From NCBI GenBank assembly GCA_013339765.2, contig CM023449.1, forward strand, positions 33,796,702 through 33,860,701: 64,000 nucleotides of DNA, read 5' to 3'. The translations under genes were made by a program, and so were the position numbers. The first letter of the stretch is position 1; each line of letters begins with the position of its first letter. The notes beneath the pieces are model-generated. The model was not told where the DNA came from, ran no database searches, and was given only the letters and a program-made list of their open reading frames with translations. Origin of the DNA: Haemaphysalis longicornis. Lineage: Eukaryota; Arthropoda; Arachnida; Ixodida; Ixodidae. Positions 32,901 through 45,500 of the stretch are shown piece after piece.

Positions 32901-33299
32901 CAAATATCTTAGCGGTTTTGTCAAACGCATTTTAAAGTATTATAATAGACTCGCATCTTTTTTTCAAAAAATAATATGGTTTTCAGTATAATTTTCAATA
33001 TGGTTTTCAGAAACGTCCATCCACGGAAATGGCGCTGATTCACATAAAAGAAAAAATTGTAGAGAACATTGAAAACAAACTACTGACAGTTGGGTTATGC
33101 CTAGATCTAAGAAAAGCATTCGATACTGTGCAGCATCACGTACTAATAAAAAAAACTTGAAATTTATGACATACGAGGTGTAGCGCTAAACGTAATGAAA
33201 AATTATTTGACAACTAGATATCAGTGCGTGTCTATCAACAGCATGCCATCTATTAAAATGAAGATTCAATATGGCGCCCCCAAGGCTCTATTTTATTTC

Positions 33300-33318
33300 T
33301 TATATATATATATATATA

Positions 33319-33397
<79 letters not shown>

Positions 33398-33398
33398 A
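33300..33398. repeat. TA/TG microsatellite inside the LINE reverse transcriptase
   Basis: About 38 TA units followed by about 10 TG units lie between the codons before the host LINE's YIND-type motif (upstream LFYFLYIY) and VNDI. The long IY/YI and TH/IY ORFs on both strands come from this repeat alone. Confidence 0.95.
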
Positions 33399-34720
33399 AA
33401 CGATATTACAGTAAGTCTTTATTCTTCCGATATGAAAATGTACGCCAACGATGCGCCTGTATTTGTACTGGAAAAACTGCAGAAATTGTAGAATGCATAC
33501 AAAAATCAGCAAACGCGTAGTACATCACGAAGCTGTCGCTGCGGTTATAACCATATAACCTAAGCCTTAATATTAATAAAGCAGTACATTATATTTAAGC
33601 CGGCATGTAAACGAGATACCAGTATACTAAACTAACGCACAAAGGTAACTTACGGGAAAAAGTGGCTCAACAAAAATTTCTTGGTGCTTTTGGTTCTCTC
33701 AGGAGCTTTCATGGTCGTTTCACGTCAAGAACTTTAAGTGGAGTTTTCACGAGTAATGGAAATCGTATATCGAATTCAACACTTGATGCTCACCTCGATA
33801 AAGTAAACTGTACTGTTCTCTTTTCTACACCATATTGAGCTATGGCTTATTAATATGGGGAACAACGACAGCGTATAACTACCACAGCCTGATAATTTTG
33901 CAAAAAACAACAAATGCTTCGCATATGAGAGACCTACCAGGGAAACAAACAAAACTTAAGGACAAACCCACTTTTTGTGAAATATCACATGCATAAAGCT
34001 GATTAAATCTATTACTTCAAACTTTTGCAACATATTCATAAAAACCTCCTGCATATCCTTTCTACGAAATCTAGCACATACCACATACGACGCCCCTAAT
34101 TCCACCGTCCACAATTTGAACTATACCATTCCTTATCAAGCTACAAGAACATTGAATAGAAGAGGCATAAAATAAATCTCTCAACACCATTTGCCGCCAT
34201 CAGAAACGAATGCAGAAAATGTCTAGTCAGTACTGGTACATCATTGGGTACACTGTGGATGTTTATTTTTTTAACAACAACAGTGCATTATTGTTTGAAC
34301 ATTCACTTGCATTTAAGATGTCTTAGTCACACGTTAGAAATACATGTCTGTCAGGCTTCACTACACTTCACGTGCGATGCACTTTTGTGCGATATATGTT
34401 TACCTAACGTTTAATATATTGCGTCACACTGCTAGACACACGTTTTAACGCATCATCTATGTACATCAATACAGTGTAGAACTATTGAGCTTCATTTTTT
34501 TAAAACGTATGAGCCTGTGTTATGTGTTTTACTCTTTTGTTAGGTTGAATTTCTTCTGCTATGTTGAACTCCCTATCTCGTTGTACCCCGAGCCAGTTGT
34601 TTGAATCTATATCTTTTGCGTGATACTGTGAAACGTGTAAGAGCCCCGTCAGGCTTTGGCCTCCTTTAGCCTCGGCTCCCTTTTAGAGCTCTATAAGAAA
34701 AAATGAAGGAAAAGAAGTTC

Positions 34721-36499
34721 TGAACGAACATGGCAGTCTTCTGATGTGTATTTACCACATCCTTTGTCTGACGCCGGTTTCTGGCAATAAAATGCCACCT
34801 GGTGTATATGCCATTACCACATCCACGTTGTGTCAATATTCTGAAAGCCGACTACTCGCCATTCCGCCACAATGTTCCAGGACATTCGAGAAAGTTCTAG
34901 GAGATTTTAGAAAATTCCGGAAACAGTTGTGACATAATTTCGTGTATTGTCGGGCTTACGTTGGTGTACATGCCTATAAAATGAGTACCCTTGTAGGCAA
35001 AGTGCCGTATTCACTCGATTCTAACGCGACCACGATTTTAACACGAGGGATGACTTTTCACTGCATCCAGAAATACATTTTGGCATTTCGGTATTTAGTT
35101 TTACCGCGAGAGTCGAGTTTAGGTATAGCCAAAAATTAGAAGAAAAACTCGCGTTACAATCCAGTAGATACAGTAGTATGTTTCTTTCTTGATAGCGGGT
35201 TGGGCCCATGGCTTGCTCAGTTACGCGGCTGCAACAGAAGCGCGTTTCAGAGTGCTATCGCAGCGTGAAGGAAATTGCGAGCCTGCTGACAAGGTTACTT
35301 AGTTGCGCCTTCTGAGAAAAACCTCCCGTTTGCAGACGTCAATGGCGTAGAAAAGCTGTACGCTGCGCTTCTGTCGCAACGAAGTAAACACGGCCTCTGA
35401 CCCAGAGCGCCGAGTCTGATTATCGTCGCTCGGGTGTTCCGTGGATGGTCGCGTGACCGTACTAGGGGATGAAATTAATGAGGACGAGCGCAATTTATTG
35501 GCGGAAGCTCAGCTGTTCATATAAAGGCTAAGCTGATCTGTGTAACCACCCTGACCAGAGTAGGCGAGGAAAAGACAATGAACGCGGAATCCCAGCGAAC
35601 AGCCAAGAAAGCATATTCGTAAAATATAGGCAGAGTAATGATGCCCCTTCTGCTCATTGTTTCCTCTCTGTGTATAATAAACATGTTCTGCATACTGACT
35701 GGATTAAATTTCGAATTTCGTGGTGTAGTTATATCATAATTTTTTCGCCTAGTTAAGCAATCCTTTCAGCGCTTGATTTCTTATTGCACTTCTATTATAA
35801 AAAAAGTATTTCGTTAAACCTGAAATCGGAAATCGCAACTGCAATAATATATGTACATACATGGACTGAGAGCCAATTATTTGTGGTGTTTTTATATTAT
35901 GTATGTCCCGACGCAGACATTTTCTTTGGAACACCCATTGGATTGTATATAATTCGCGCAGCGTAAAATGAGCAATGGTCGCCCGCAGAGCAACTTGAAC
36001 TAAAACAGCAGCTTCAGTTCCAAAAGTAAACTTCCGAATAGCAACCCCGGAGGCGTACACCGCGGTTCAATAGGTCTTTGGGGATTCCCCCGCGTGTATA
36101 CGCAACGAAAAAAAAAGTTTCTTACTCAGCGTTTGTGGTGTGTTTTATTCCCAAATGTAGAAAGTTTGTTTTTCGAATTGTTTGGCTAACGGTATTACAA
36201 GATAATCGATATACGTAAGTGTCAAGCTGCCATTAATGTGGCATTAATATTTTAAGACAAGCAGCAGCACAGCCTAATGTTTACGACCGCAGACCATTGC
36301 AGCACCCAACCTTCTCATTATTCGACTGTCTCCAATCATCGAAGTTAAATTTTCTGCATCAGTGTTTGGTCTTGCTGACGTCTATAGTACATACATGCCA
36401 AATCGACATCTGCAAGACCAAACTTATGGTTGCTTTTATCTAAATTTTTTTCATTTTTAAATATTTACTAGTATGCTGCCACAAAGATTCGTCCTTTTG
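34721..36499. other. Unassigned 3' flank of gene B
   Basis: This is the downstream region of gene B. The segment 35400-35700 ends in a stretch with AATAAACATGTTCTGCATAC and could be an LTR remnant, but I found no matching second end. The rest is not recognised. Confidence 0.35.
36144..36149 (-). promoter_or_regulatory. Candidate polyadenylation signal of gene B
   Basis: AATAAA on the minus strand, about 350 nt downstream of the gene B stop. It is one of several A-rich candidates, and no transcript evidence is available here. Confidence 0.3.
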
Positions 36500-36583
36500 T
36501 TAAAAGGGCGTATCTGATAGGAAGTTTGTAATCATTCGCAAAGCTTCTTCGGGCTTGTCCAACGGAGACATGTGGCCAGCACC
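36500..36583 (-). CDS. Gene B exon 10 (catalytic histidine, stop)
   Basis: This 84-nt exon follows acceptor TTTGTTTCAG. It encodes 27 residues starting GAGHMSPLDKPEEAL and ending DTPF, then TAA at 36502-36500. The His of GAGHM is the third member of the catalytic triad. It is too short to show as an ORF and was found by searching for the missing His motif. Confidence 0.95.
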   Translation of the reverse strand, partial: GAGHMSPLDKPEEALRMITNFLSDTPF

Positions 36584-39500
36584 CTGAAACAAATCAAGGA
36601 AATGCAGGGTTAACTTCAAATGCTAGACTTCTTAATGAAGTAAAGTTTTTCAAGTAAAGCGAAACATTAAAACAGTAAATACCATAAATCTCGTCGATAT
36701 CGATTGTTTGCTAAGTGGATGCCGCCCTTATCAATATGGTGCCAGAGAATTAAATGCAAGGTTTGTATTACATTGTTTGTGCGACAACCAACAGAAATGA
36801 ATTCTTCGGAGTGGTGTATACAAGCAGGACTTGCGAGTCCCTGGCTGCAGACCGATAGATACAGATTGGGGAAAATAACGAACTTAAGAAAAGAACCATT
36901 ATAGAGACACCGGGTTTATTTCTTGTTTGCTCACACAGCGGTAGCAACTTGTGGTTGGGTACATTATTGTAACATTTTTATCAGTGATGGTTTCCTGCTC
37001 CGTCTCACACAATTCAAACCCTTCCAGAAAAAAAATCTACACAAGAAGAGTGATCCTGCACCCAAAATCTGTAAGTGGTCATAGTCCGCCGGTGACACCC
37101 AGAAGGTAACTTTGCATTACTCCAGAAGCAGTCCAGGGTTACACCAGGGGGAAAATGGCGTCCCGAAGTTTAAATAATTAGAAGCCGTTTCACTCGGTAA
37201 AGGTCGATGACCCAGCTGTATAACGTACACATCGCGCACATGCTTACAGAATGTGCAAGTATTTTTTCTTCTCATTATTTGCTAATAGTAGTGAATATGT
37301 ATTTGGGATTAATTAATGAAATTTCGTAGGACTAGTCGATATCCATCCTATACATGCAAGCCGATGTTACAGACAGCCGACGAGAATTCTGTAGCCTTTA
37401 AAGCTTACCTGTGAAGTAACTGGCTCAATTCAGTGAAACTCTACAGCATGATATAGCCGTTTAAGTGAATTATTTTCCCACACTTTGTGGCGGAAAGGTT
37501 GCGATAAAACAGCAGGGACAGCCATTTTTAGTAGCCAATTCCCTCCCATAGAGGACTATGTATTGACACCAGAACAGAATTATGTGACGTTTACAGCTTT
37601 ACCATGAGTTACGACAAATAAATTAAGCTTGGAGTGGCAGTAGAGTCGTCGCCGCGGACAATTGTCTTGCAATTATTTCGGAGGAAATTTTCGCAAAACG
37701 AGAGTTAACGCCATTTTCTGCTGAGCATTCGAGTTGAGTGTGGCTTTGCGTCTAAGCGCTTTTTTTTTTCACACGCGCATGCGAAACGCGCAGAACCCTG
37801 GCCATATAAAGCTCCGGTTGAAAATTACAAACACGAATACCGTAATATCAATGATAACAGTAAGTACAACTTTCTCAAACTTGCCGTGAAACCTTTATAC
37901 AGTGACGAAAGTTGTGTGATCACTCAATGCCATTACGGCCTTACAACAGTCACAAGATGCCGGGGAAATTTGTTCGTAGTGCTGGTATGCGTGTCGATGG
38001 AATCGGGAAGTAAAGCTTACAGAACTGCACTAGTGGCCTCGTAATGGCGGGTATGCTATGTACATGACGCCGCCGAACTGTTATGACATTTTACGCGGCG
38101 AAACTCTTTCGTGACTATATACGTTGGCCATGAGCGCGAAAAGAAGAAACTAATTAAAAAAAACACGTTAGGAACGAAAAATAGGGACGAATTAAAAAAT
38201 ATATTGAGCAGAAGGTAAAATCAAAGCAGCAACCATAATGGTCGGTATACAACTCTTAAAACGCATTAGAAACGTTGGTTTAAAAGCTGCAAAGGGAAGA
38301 AAATATTGTACCTTTAGGGTGACGAAAGTGACGTTGTTCTCGAAGTTCTGGACGAACCCGGCTATTTTTTTGCCCGCGTACCACATCCGGTAGTCCGATG
38401 TAGGCTGTTCGGAGAAATAAAACGGGACTATTGGGAGGCATAGAAATTAGCGCATACGGTGTCCCTGGAAATTGCGCTACCCACCTTTCGGACAACTATT
38501 ACGTCAGTTGTAAGCTTGTGAAACGTCTTCAGGGGGCTTTTATCTGTTTCCATGGAATAGGCACCTTTTTGTTCCTCGTTGTTACGCCATCCCAAAATTC
38601 AAGCCAGAAAGCAGATATGTACGTTACGCGTAGCAAGAAACGAATTACAGTACTTCTACGTAGTTACCGTTTTCAGTAACGAGTAACGTATTTAGTTGCT
38701 TTTTTAAAAAGGTACGAGTAACGTATTTTGTTCCTTTTAAGGCCAAGTAACCAGTAACGGTATCTTGTTACTCCTGAAGAGTAATGTGTCCCACACCGCT
38801 CAAACGTTCTTGTTTTTATTCTGACCTGTACATGCGTGTGTAGGCACATTGCGGTGATGTTTGCCTCGAAGGCAGTAGAGCCGTTTTCTGATTGATTGAT
38901 TGTGGGGTTTAACGCGCCGACGCAACGCAGGCGATGAGGCGCGCCGTAGTGGAGGGCTCCGGATTAATTTTGACCACCTGGGGATCTTTATCGTGCGCCG
39001 AAATCTCGTACACACGGGCGTTTTCGCTTTTCGCCTCCATCAGAAAAGCGGCCGCCGCGGCCGGGAATCAAACCCGCGACCTTGTGCTCAGCAGCGCAAC
39101 GCCTTAGCCACTGAGCCACCGCGGCGGGTAGAGCCGTTTTCTACATTCGAGATATTTCGGGGTGCCATTTCTATTGTGAATGCTGCCACATTCATCCCGG
39201 CCTCCTGTTGTAGCTTCAATTTATGCAAGTATCGGCGCGCTGCCCGAGGTACCAACAACCGGTGTTATCGCGTGCGAAGCACGGAAGGAATGAAAGATTT
39301 CGAAGAAAGGCAGGAACTTTAACCTGGCTAGAGCCTAGTTTGCTATGCTGCATGTGGGAAAGAGTACATAGGCAAAAAACAGGAAGGAAATAATTAGGAA
39401 AAGTTGGAGCAGACAGGTATTCCCAGCGCTGAAGCACTAAGCGTTCAAGGTTAGGGATTGCCACTGGAGGCTTTCAGTCTTTAGTCCGGTGTTTAAGTTC

Positions 39501-42500
39501 GTTGCCCGTAGAAAGGGTAAACGTTCCTTAGTCGCCTTCTGAGAAGATGACAGAGAAAGGCAGTGGGTGCCCACACAAAGAAGGCATGTGGGTAACGTTA
39601 TGATAACAAAGGCCGAGACGAACGAATTGTTTACGTGGTGCAGGTGAAAATACGTTAGTCGTTGATATTGAAGCCGAACAATCAAATTGCAGTTAATATA
39701 AAACGCAGGAAGTAACCGATGCATTCATCAAGAGCCGGTATTCGGGGCCAATGCATTCATCGCGGTGCATTCATCAACCGATGCTTTAATCACGGCCGTC
39801 TCTCTATTGGCACCCCTCACAGGACTCGACGCCATTACGGCTAATACTATTCTAGTGCTCGTATAGTCTGCACACAATCCGTACCTCACCCCCGCTCAGT
39901 GGCATCACCCATGCTGGCTGGCCCGCTGTGTATGTAGGGTGTTAAGGGGATGGTTTCGTTCTCTTGCGTTTGCAACAGCAATAGAGACAAAAGACTGCAC
40001 CAGATTTGGCTTACCCCCAACCTTAACACTAGTTTTCTCGGCCTCATCTCAGCCTCAACCTCACTGGCAACCTCGGCGTCTAATTAGGTGGGCTGACATC
40101 AATGTCATTTGGAAACCACAGACCACATTTGAAGCTTCTCGCGTCATCGACGGTGCTTGAAACTGGGTCTAAATCAGCTCCTGAGCCATGCATCTCTAGT
40201 TGTCCTTAATAAAATGCTTATTCGAAGGATTCGTCTAAGACATGATGCGCTTCGTTCACATGAAATCGGTACTTTACATGCATAGCAATTAGAAAAGCAA
40301 TTTACAAAGGGCGATGCGAAAAACATCTGCTCAATGTAAAACTCAAGAATGGCAGTTACATTTTTTTTGGGTCTCCAAAAAGCATTGTGGAGGTTCGCCA
40401 GGCATTTTAACAAAGCAAAGTTATTTCTAAATAACAAAAAAGAAATTATAGGCAGTTTAAATGGAAGACAAATTGCGCATGACCTCCCCGGAAGCACACG
40501 TTTCCTAAACTTACCGCGGGTAACATATATTTAATTTTGTTACGAACACGCAGAAGTCGTTCGTTTTGTCTATGCTTGACTTTTTCCTCCGAAAAAGCCA
40601 AAAAAGGGTGAAAATGTGAGCCCGATGATATTGAATTTTATTCAAGCGTCATAAACATCATCAGCCTATTTATGATTAAGTTTCATCGCCTGAGAATTAG
40701 GCAGAACCCATAGCATTACTAAACCAGAAGCCAGCAACTCATGGCCTCATTTCGGACTGAACTAAGATAGTTAGGTGGATGTCTAACTTTATGTTCAGGT
40801 CAACCTTTTGACGTGGAAGCTGTACGAGGCTTTGAGGTGAAGTCGCGACCACGGCTAGCCTGCTGCCACGGTGTTTATGGCCCACAACCCGGAGAGCACA
40901 TATAACGAAAACTGAGCGTAATAGAACCCATGTACCAAAGAGGAGGAGGAATAAACTTCATTGCAGTATGCAATTTAGGGGCGGGTGGTGACCACTGGGT
41001 GCAGCCCAGCGGTGACTTCGGCAGCACGTTCCACCAAGGCTTTCTGGACCCCGGGGTCAGAGCCGCCCAACGCCGCCTAACATTGATCAACAGAGGGGAT
41101 TAGGGGTAAGGTGTTTCGAGGGCACGCCCACATAGCGTGGCAGATGGTGTCGACATCTCCGCAGTGGGGGCATAGGGGTGATGGATACTGATCAGGGTAT
41201 ATGCGATAAAGGCTGGCGCGGCACGGAAGGGTATTAGTTTGAAGGAGCCGCCACAAGCGTTCTTCCTTTGTGGAAAGTAAGGAGTGGGCTGGGGGTATTT
41301 CAGGCGGAGGAGGCGGTAGTGCGCGGTGATAGCCGTGTACGTAATAAGGCTATCTCGAATGGATTGCGCTCCGTACCAAAGAAAAATAAACAAAATTGAT
41401 TTGATTTGAGACTCAAGAATAAAGTTGTGTACTTAGTGAGGCAACCAACTCATGCCCAAAGTGGCTCAAATCTTTCCGTATTATGAGATACAATGAGATC
41501 ACGTTATTATTAGTTTCGAGCGATCATTTTATACACCACTTCTGTGTAAGATAGACTAAGCGCCAGTTGGACTGTAACTTGAACTGTAACTTACAAACCG
41601 AGGCCGTATTTCTATATTTTCCCAAAGCATTTGACAAAGTACCCCATTATCGACTTTTATTAAAACTTTTTAAGTTACATCTTCACCCTAACATCTTAAA
41701 TTGGATTAAAGAACTCTTAACAAACCGCCCCCAGTCTGTTATTATCAATAACCTTACCTCTAATCCTCTTTCAGTAACGTCCGGTGTCCCCCAAGGTTCA
41801 GTTCTCGGTCCCCTTCTATTCCTTAAATACATCAATGACTTACCCTCAAATGTAACCTGTAAAATCCGCCTGTTCGCTGATGACTGCGTCATATATGACA
41901 GTATTACCAATATTTAAAAAACAGTCATCCCTACAAACCAACCTAAACTACCTGCAGAAATGGTGCGAGCGCTGGCTCATGGAACTTAACCCCAATAAAT
42001 GTAAAGTCGTATCTCGCCACCGTATGCCGCTTGTCTATCTGCGCACAGTTAATGCCATCCCCTTAGAAAATTTTCAGTTGTGCAAGTATTTGGGCGTCAC
42101 TCTCTGTAGCGATCTCTCATGGAATGGTTACTTTACTAACAACATTTCATCTGCAAACAAAACGCTCGGTCTCCTTATACGCCATTTATTCCCCGCTCCA
42201 CCATATAATAAATTACAAGCATACAAGCGTATTTTAGCAGAGAAACTAAAATACGCATCGCCTATTTGGGACCCCCGACAATCTTATCTTGCACATTCCA
42301 TCGAATCACTTCTAAACCGGGTCACTAGATTCAATCACTCTTCATAACCTTCCACTGTCAGCATATCTGGTTTGAACGCAGAGTCCGGTTTAACTGATCT
42401 AGCACTTCGCCGTCGTATTGCCAGCCTTTCTTTGTTCCACAAAATTTTTCATAGTCCTTTGCATGCCACACCTTATATCATTCCCGCAACACGCATATCT

Positions 42501-45500
42501 CACCGAACGAGCCATTCGCTTCAAGTTGCTCGGCCACGCACCCGGACCTCTTCTTTCCCTGCCTCGTTTTTTCCTCGTGCAGCACCGGACTGGAAGGGCC
42601 TTCCCAGTGAAATTGCAACCATTACCTGGCCATCATCCTTCATAGAAAGCATCAATAAGTTTTTTCTCTATTAAATCATTGGCTTCTGCGTTTGTTACTT
42701 TTGGTACCCACCCCTTATGTAATACCCCCTCGGGGGTCTTTAAGCAAATAAAATGAAATGAAATGAAAGTTATAGCCATAGAAGGGCGTTTCAGAAATCG
42801 CGGATCAGGTATGGGATAATGGTAAACCAAGCTGTTCCAGTGGTATTCACAACATTAAAGCGATCAAGCGTTTTTCTGTAGCGAGAGCTACAATGGCCGT
42901 ATACTCGCCGTTTCGCAGTAGCCAGTGGCCGCATCGCGAGCTGAGCGTTTGCCTAGCAACCGCTTACCGCGCCATCTGGCATGACGTCAGAGGAGGAGCC
43001 GGTGAAATTGTGTTGCAACAGAGGAGGAGCCGGCGTTGCATCGTATATGTAGAAGAGGCAGCTTGGTGGGATTCATCGTCAGATATGGAAAGTGAGTCGG
43101 AGAGACTGAAAGCAACCAGGCTTCGTCGTCGGAACGAAACCAAGAGGCGGCAGCGAGCCGACGAGATGGAGGAAGAATGAGCCGAACGCCTCGAGAAGCG
43201 TCGTGGCCGTACAGAGAACCAAGCTAAACAATAGTATTAACCGTACCTCTTGCTTCGCACACCCGGGCATAACTGAGTTAAGCCACAGCCAATCTTTTTT
43301 CTCGGAGTTGCACAGCTGATGCAGTTACTTACTTGATATCCCAGGCTATAGACGAACCATCGGTCTCCGAGGAAGGGACAAGCCATGTCAAGATCGCCGT
43401 TGTATATCATCGCCTTAAGACGTCCTGAGTTCATTAGGTCTTGGACGACTTCCCGCATGGTCATGTGCTGCTGCGTGTAGTTAAGATCTTCTCTGTAAGG
43501 CGAGACGAACGAGCTCGGGTTATTGGCAGAAAGCAGCCTATACAAAGGCCCAATGGCTCGAAGTTTAACTTAAATGCTACTGAAGCAGCTTGTTGAGACC
43601 TATTGAACGAGGCAAAAAGAAAAGCTGCAGAAGAATCTTAATTTCAACGCATAGAATCGGGTGGGTTAAACACTCCCCTCCCCTCTTGTCCCCATTTCTC
43701 CACTTCCGCATGGTTTGTAGTACGTTCCGCGCCTGGGCTTTTCTATGAGCTATTTTAATGCACTCGATGGCCATAACGATTCCATGAAAAGCACTCGTAA
43801 CTACAGTGTACGATAACCTCAACCACGTGCGCCCAAATCTCGAACCTCGGAGCTTCTTACCATCTCACCCTTGGGTTATGTCACGTATCGACCAGGCAAT
43901 GCAGTGCTATCCCACGAAATACAGCCAGAAGTTAATGCCTCTTAATTTGGCTAGTAAGAAATAACTCCTATTTGCCTTAGAAAACACACTGCTGGACTGT
44001 CTTTCCAAGTGGTATTACACAGTGTATAACTGCTTTCATTTCAGACCAGGTGTATTGATCACGAGCGTCAGCACTACTTTGAGGGCGTAATGACAGTTAC
44101 GCTTAAACGTTTTGACGCAGTTTTTGGAAGAAGCAGCGACCGCTTCGAAAGCGAAACTTCGCAGATTGTAAAACTTTCGTTTTCAGACTTTCAAACGACC
44201 TTTAAAAGGGGACATGAATGAGTTGTACTTTCTAAGCTTACACAGCATGTGACCTTACTTTGACAGTTAGGTTAAAATACTGCGTGAACATTTGTTAAAC
44301 GTTATTTAGAACTTTCGGAATACTATGTTCCTATGACCGGTTGTAATTTTTATGTAATAGAAAAACCTGACAAGAAGATATCTCGGATTAGGCAGTTTGT
44401 AAGTTGTAATAAAAATACCACGGTAATTTCAGGTTGGCAAAAAGGCTTTGCATATTAATGTTTGGCATGCTGGTGCTGGCGGGTGGTCGAAGTCGTACTA
44501 GATCGTCAATTACAAAACGTGTCGGTGTAGAATGTTCCATTCGGTGCAACATTTCGCGACCTATACCGCAAGCTGGCTTTGCCACTAGTACGCTCAGTGA
44601 TGTATAACTTACATATTTTAGGGGCGAACAGCCTTAGGTGCCGGGGCTGTCGGCGTCTCCTGTTGTAATCGCGTCATCTAGCCACGGCAATTCAACTTGC
44701 CAAACGATAGTCAAAAGACAAGTGTATAAAGGAGTACAACGGGCGCAAAATAATCTAGCATGATTTACACTTATTTAAAATACACTAATAATCAGTATTT
44801 AACTGCATTAATAACAGCTTTATTAAATTCCGTCGCAAAATTCGTTTCAAACGCCAGGTCTTCACCTGTAAAGCATATTTAGCATGCTGCGGCGGGTGAC
44901 ACGAAGACAACTTAGGGCCAGTCCGTCTCATTTAATTGCTTAAATCCGCTTCAACGCAAGAGAGGGCGCCACCCCCTCAGCAAGCGCGCGATTGCTCCTT
45001 CCGCCGGCGCACCGGCGGCGCCCAATCAGCGCGCACCATATGGCAAGAGGGAGACTTGCGATCTTTGAGTACACTTACACAATGCATGCTTCGCCCCTCC
45101 CCAGGTTTCACGTTAGTAGAGATGGCCAGGCGTTTTTTGTGTAAATTTATGCTCTAAATATTAGGGCTTGCAAAAACAAGCTTTGTGCAAATATTACTAG
45201 GGATAAGATTTTTAAATTTAGAACCAACCAGAATTCACTTGAAAAAGCAATTTGGGGTTTGTTTTTTGTATGTACGTGAAAATAGCACGCACATAAATCT
45301 TGTGAAATTAGGCTCATGCGATATGCAGCTGATTTGCACTTTTCGTTGCACCTTTTTATTGCACTTTTTATTCGCCTCCTTCTTGCTTTGCTGAGAACGG
45401 TCGCTGCCAGGCCTTTCGATGCTAAGTTCGGTCTGCTGAACTTATAGAAAAGCGTGGTCTGTCAATGTTTTCCACGAGACTAGCAATGCAGTATAACACA

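Larger units (their letters stand above)
29650..34720 (+). mobile_element. CR1/L2-like LINE, degenerate, interrupted by a nested LINE
   Basis: Remnants lie in order on the plus strand. The endonuclease end (IYRPPAG near 29940, LPTRTTCTTASLIDIC near 30130) comes first. The linker (frame 30489-30815, including KHRNKLNSGLRKAK and EILINDTRIVGQEVAHAM) follows. Reverse transcriptase N-terminal blocks run from about 30870 to 31100. The frame resumes after the insert at 32916, with LCLDLRKAFDTVQHHVLI near 33095 and VNDI near 33400. The catalytic box at about 33440 reads YANDAPVFV where active members have a F/YADD-type box. Stops and frameshifts are throughout. The C-terminal and 3' UTR decay runs to about 34720. 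Confidence 0.83.
38405..43332. other. Gene B intron 8
   Basis: This 4.9-kb, repeat-rich intron holds degenerate GTAACG/GTTAC repeats (about 38640-38790), a SINE (38890-39127), two minus-strand LINE 3' ends (39216-39720 and 40920-41395), a CR1 RT remnant (41565-42770) and a basic-repeat ORF remnant (42893-43230). Nothing is recognised in 39720-40900. Confidence 0.7.

Noticed and set aside
33195..33512. IY-rich and TH/IY-rich proteins on both strands
   Set aside because: They are produced by the TA/TG microsatellite within a dead LINE.
35400..35710. Possible solo LTR
   Set aside because: No second end, no flanking duplication and no primer-binding site could be identified.
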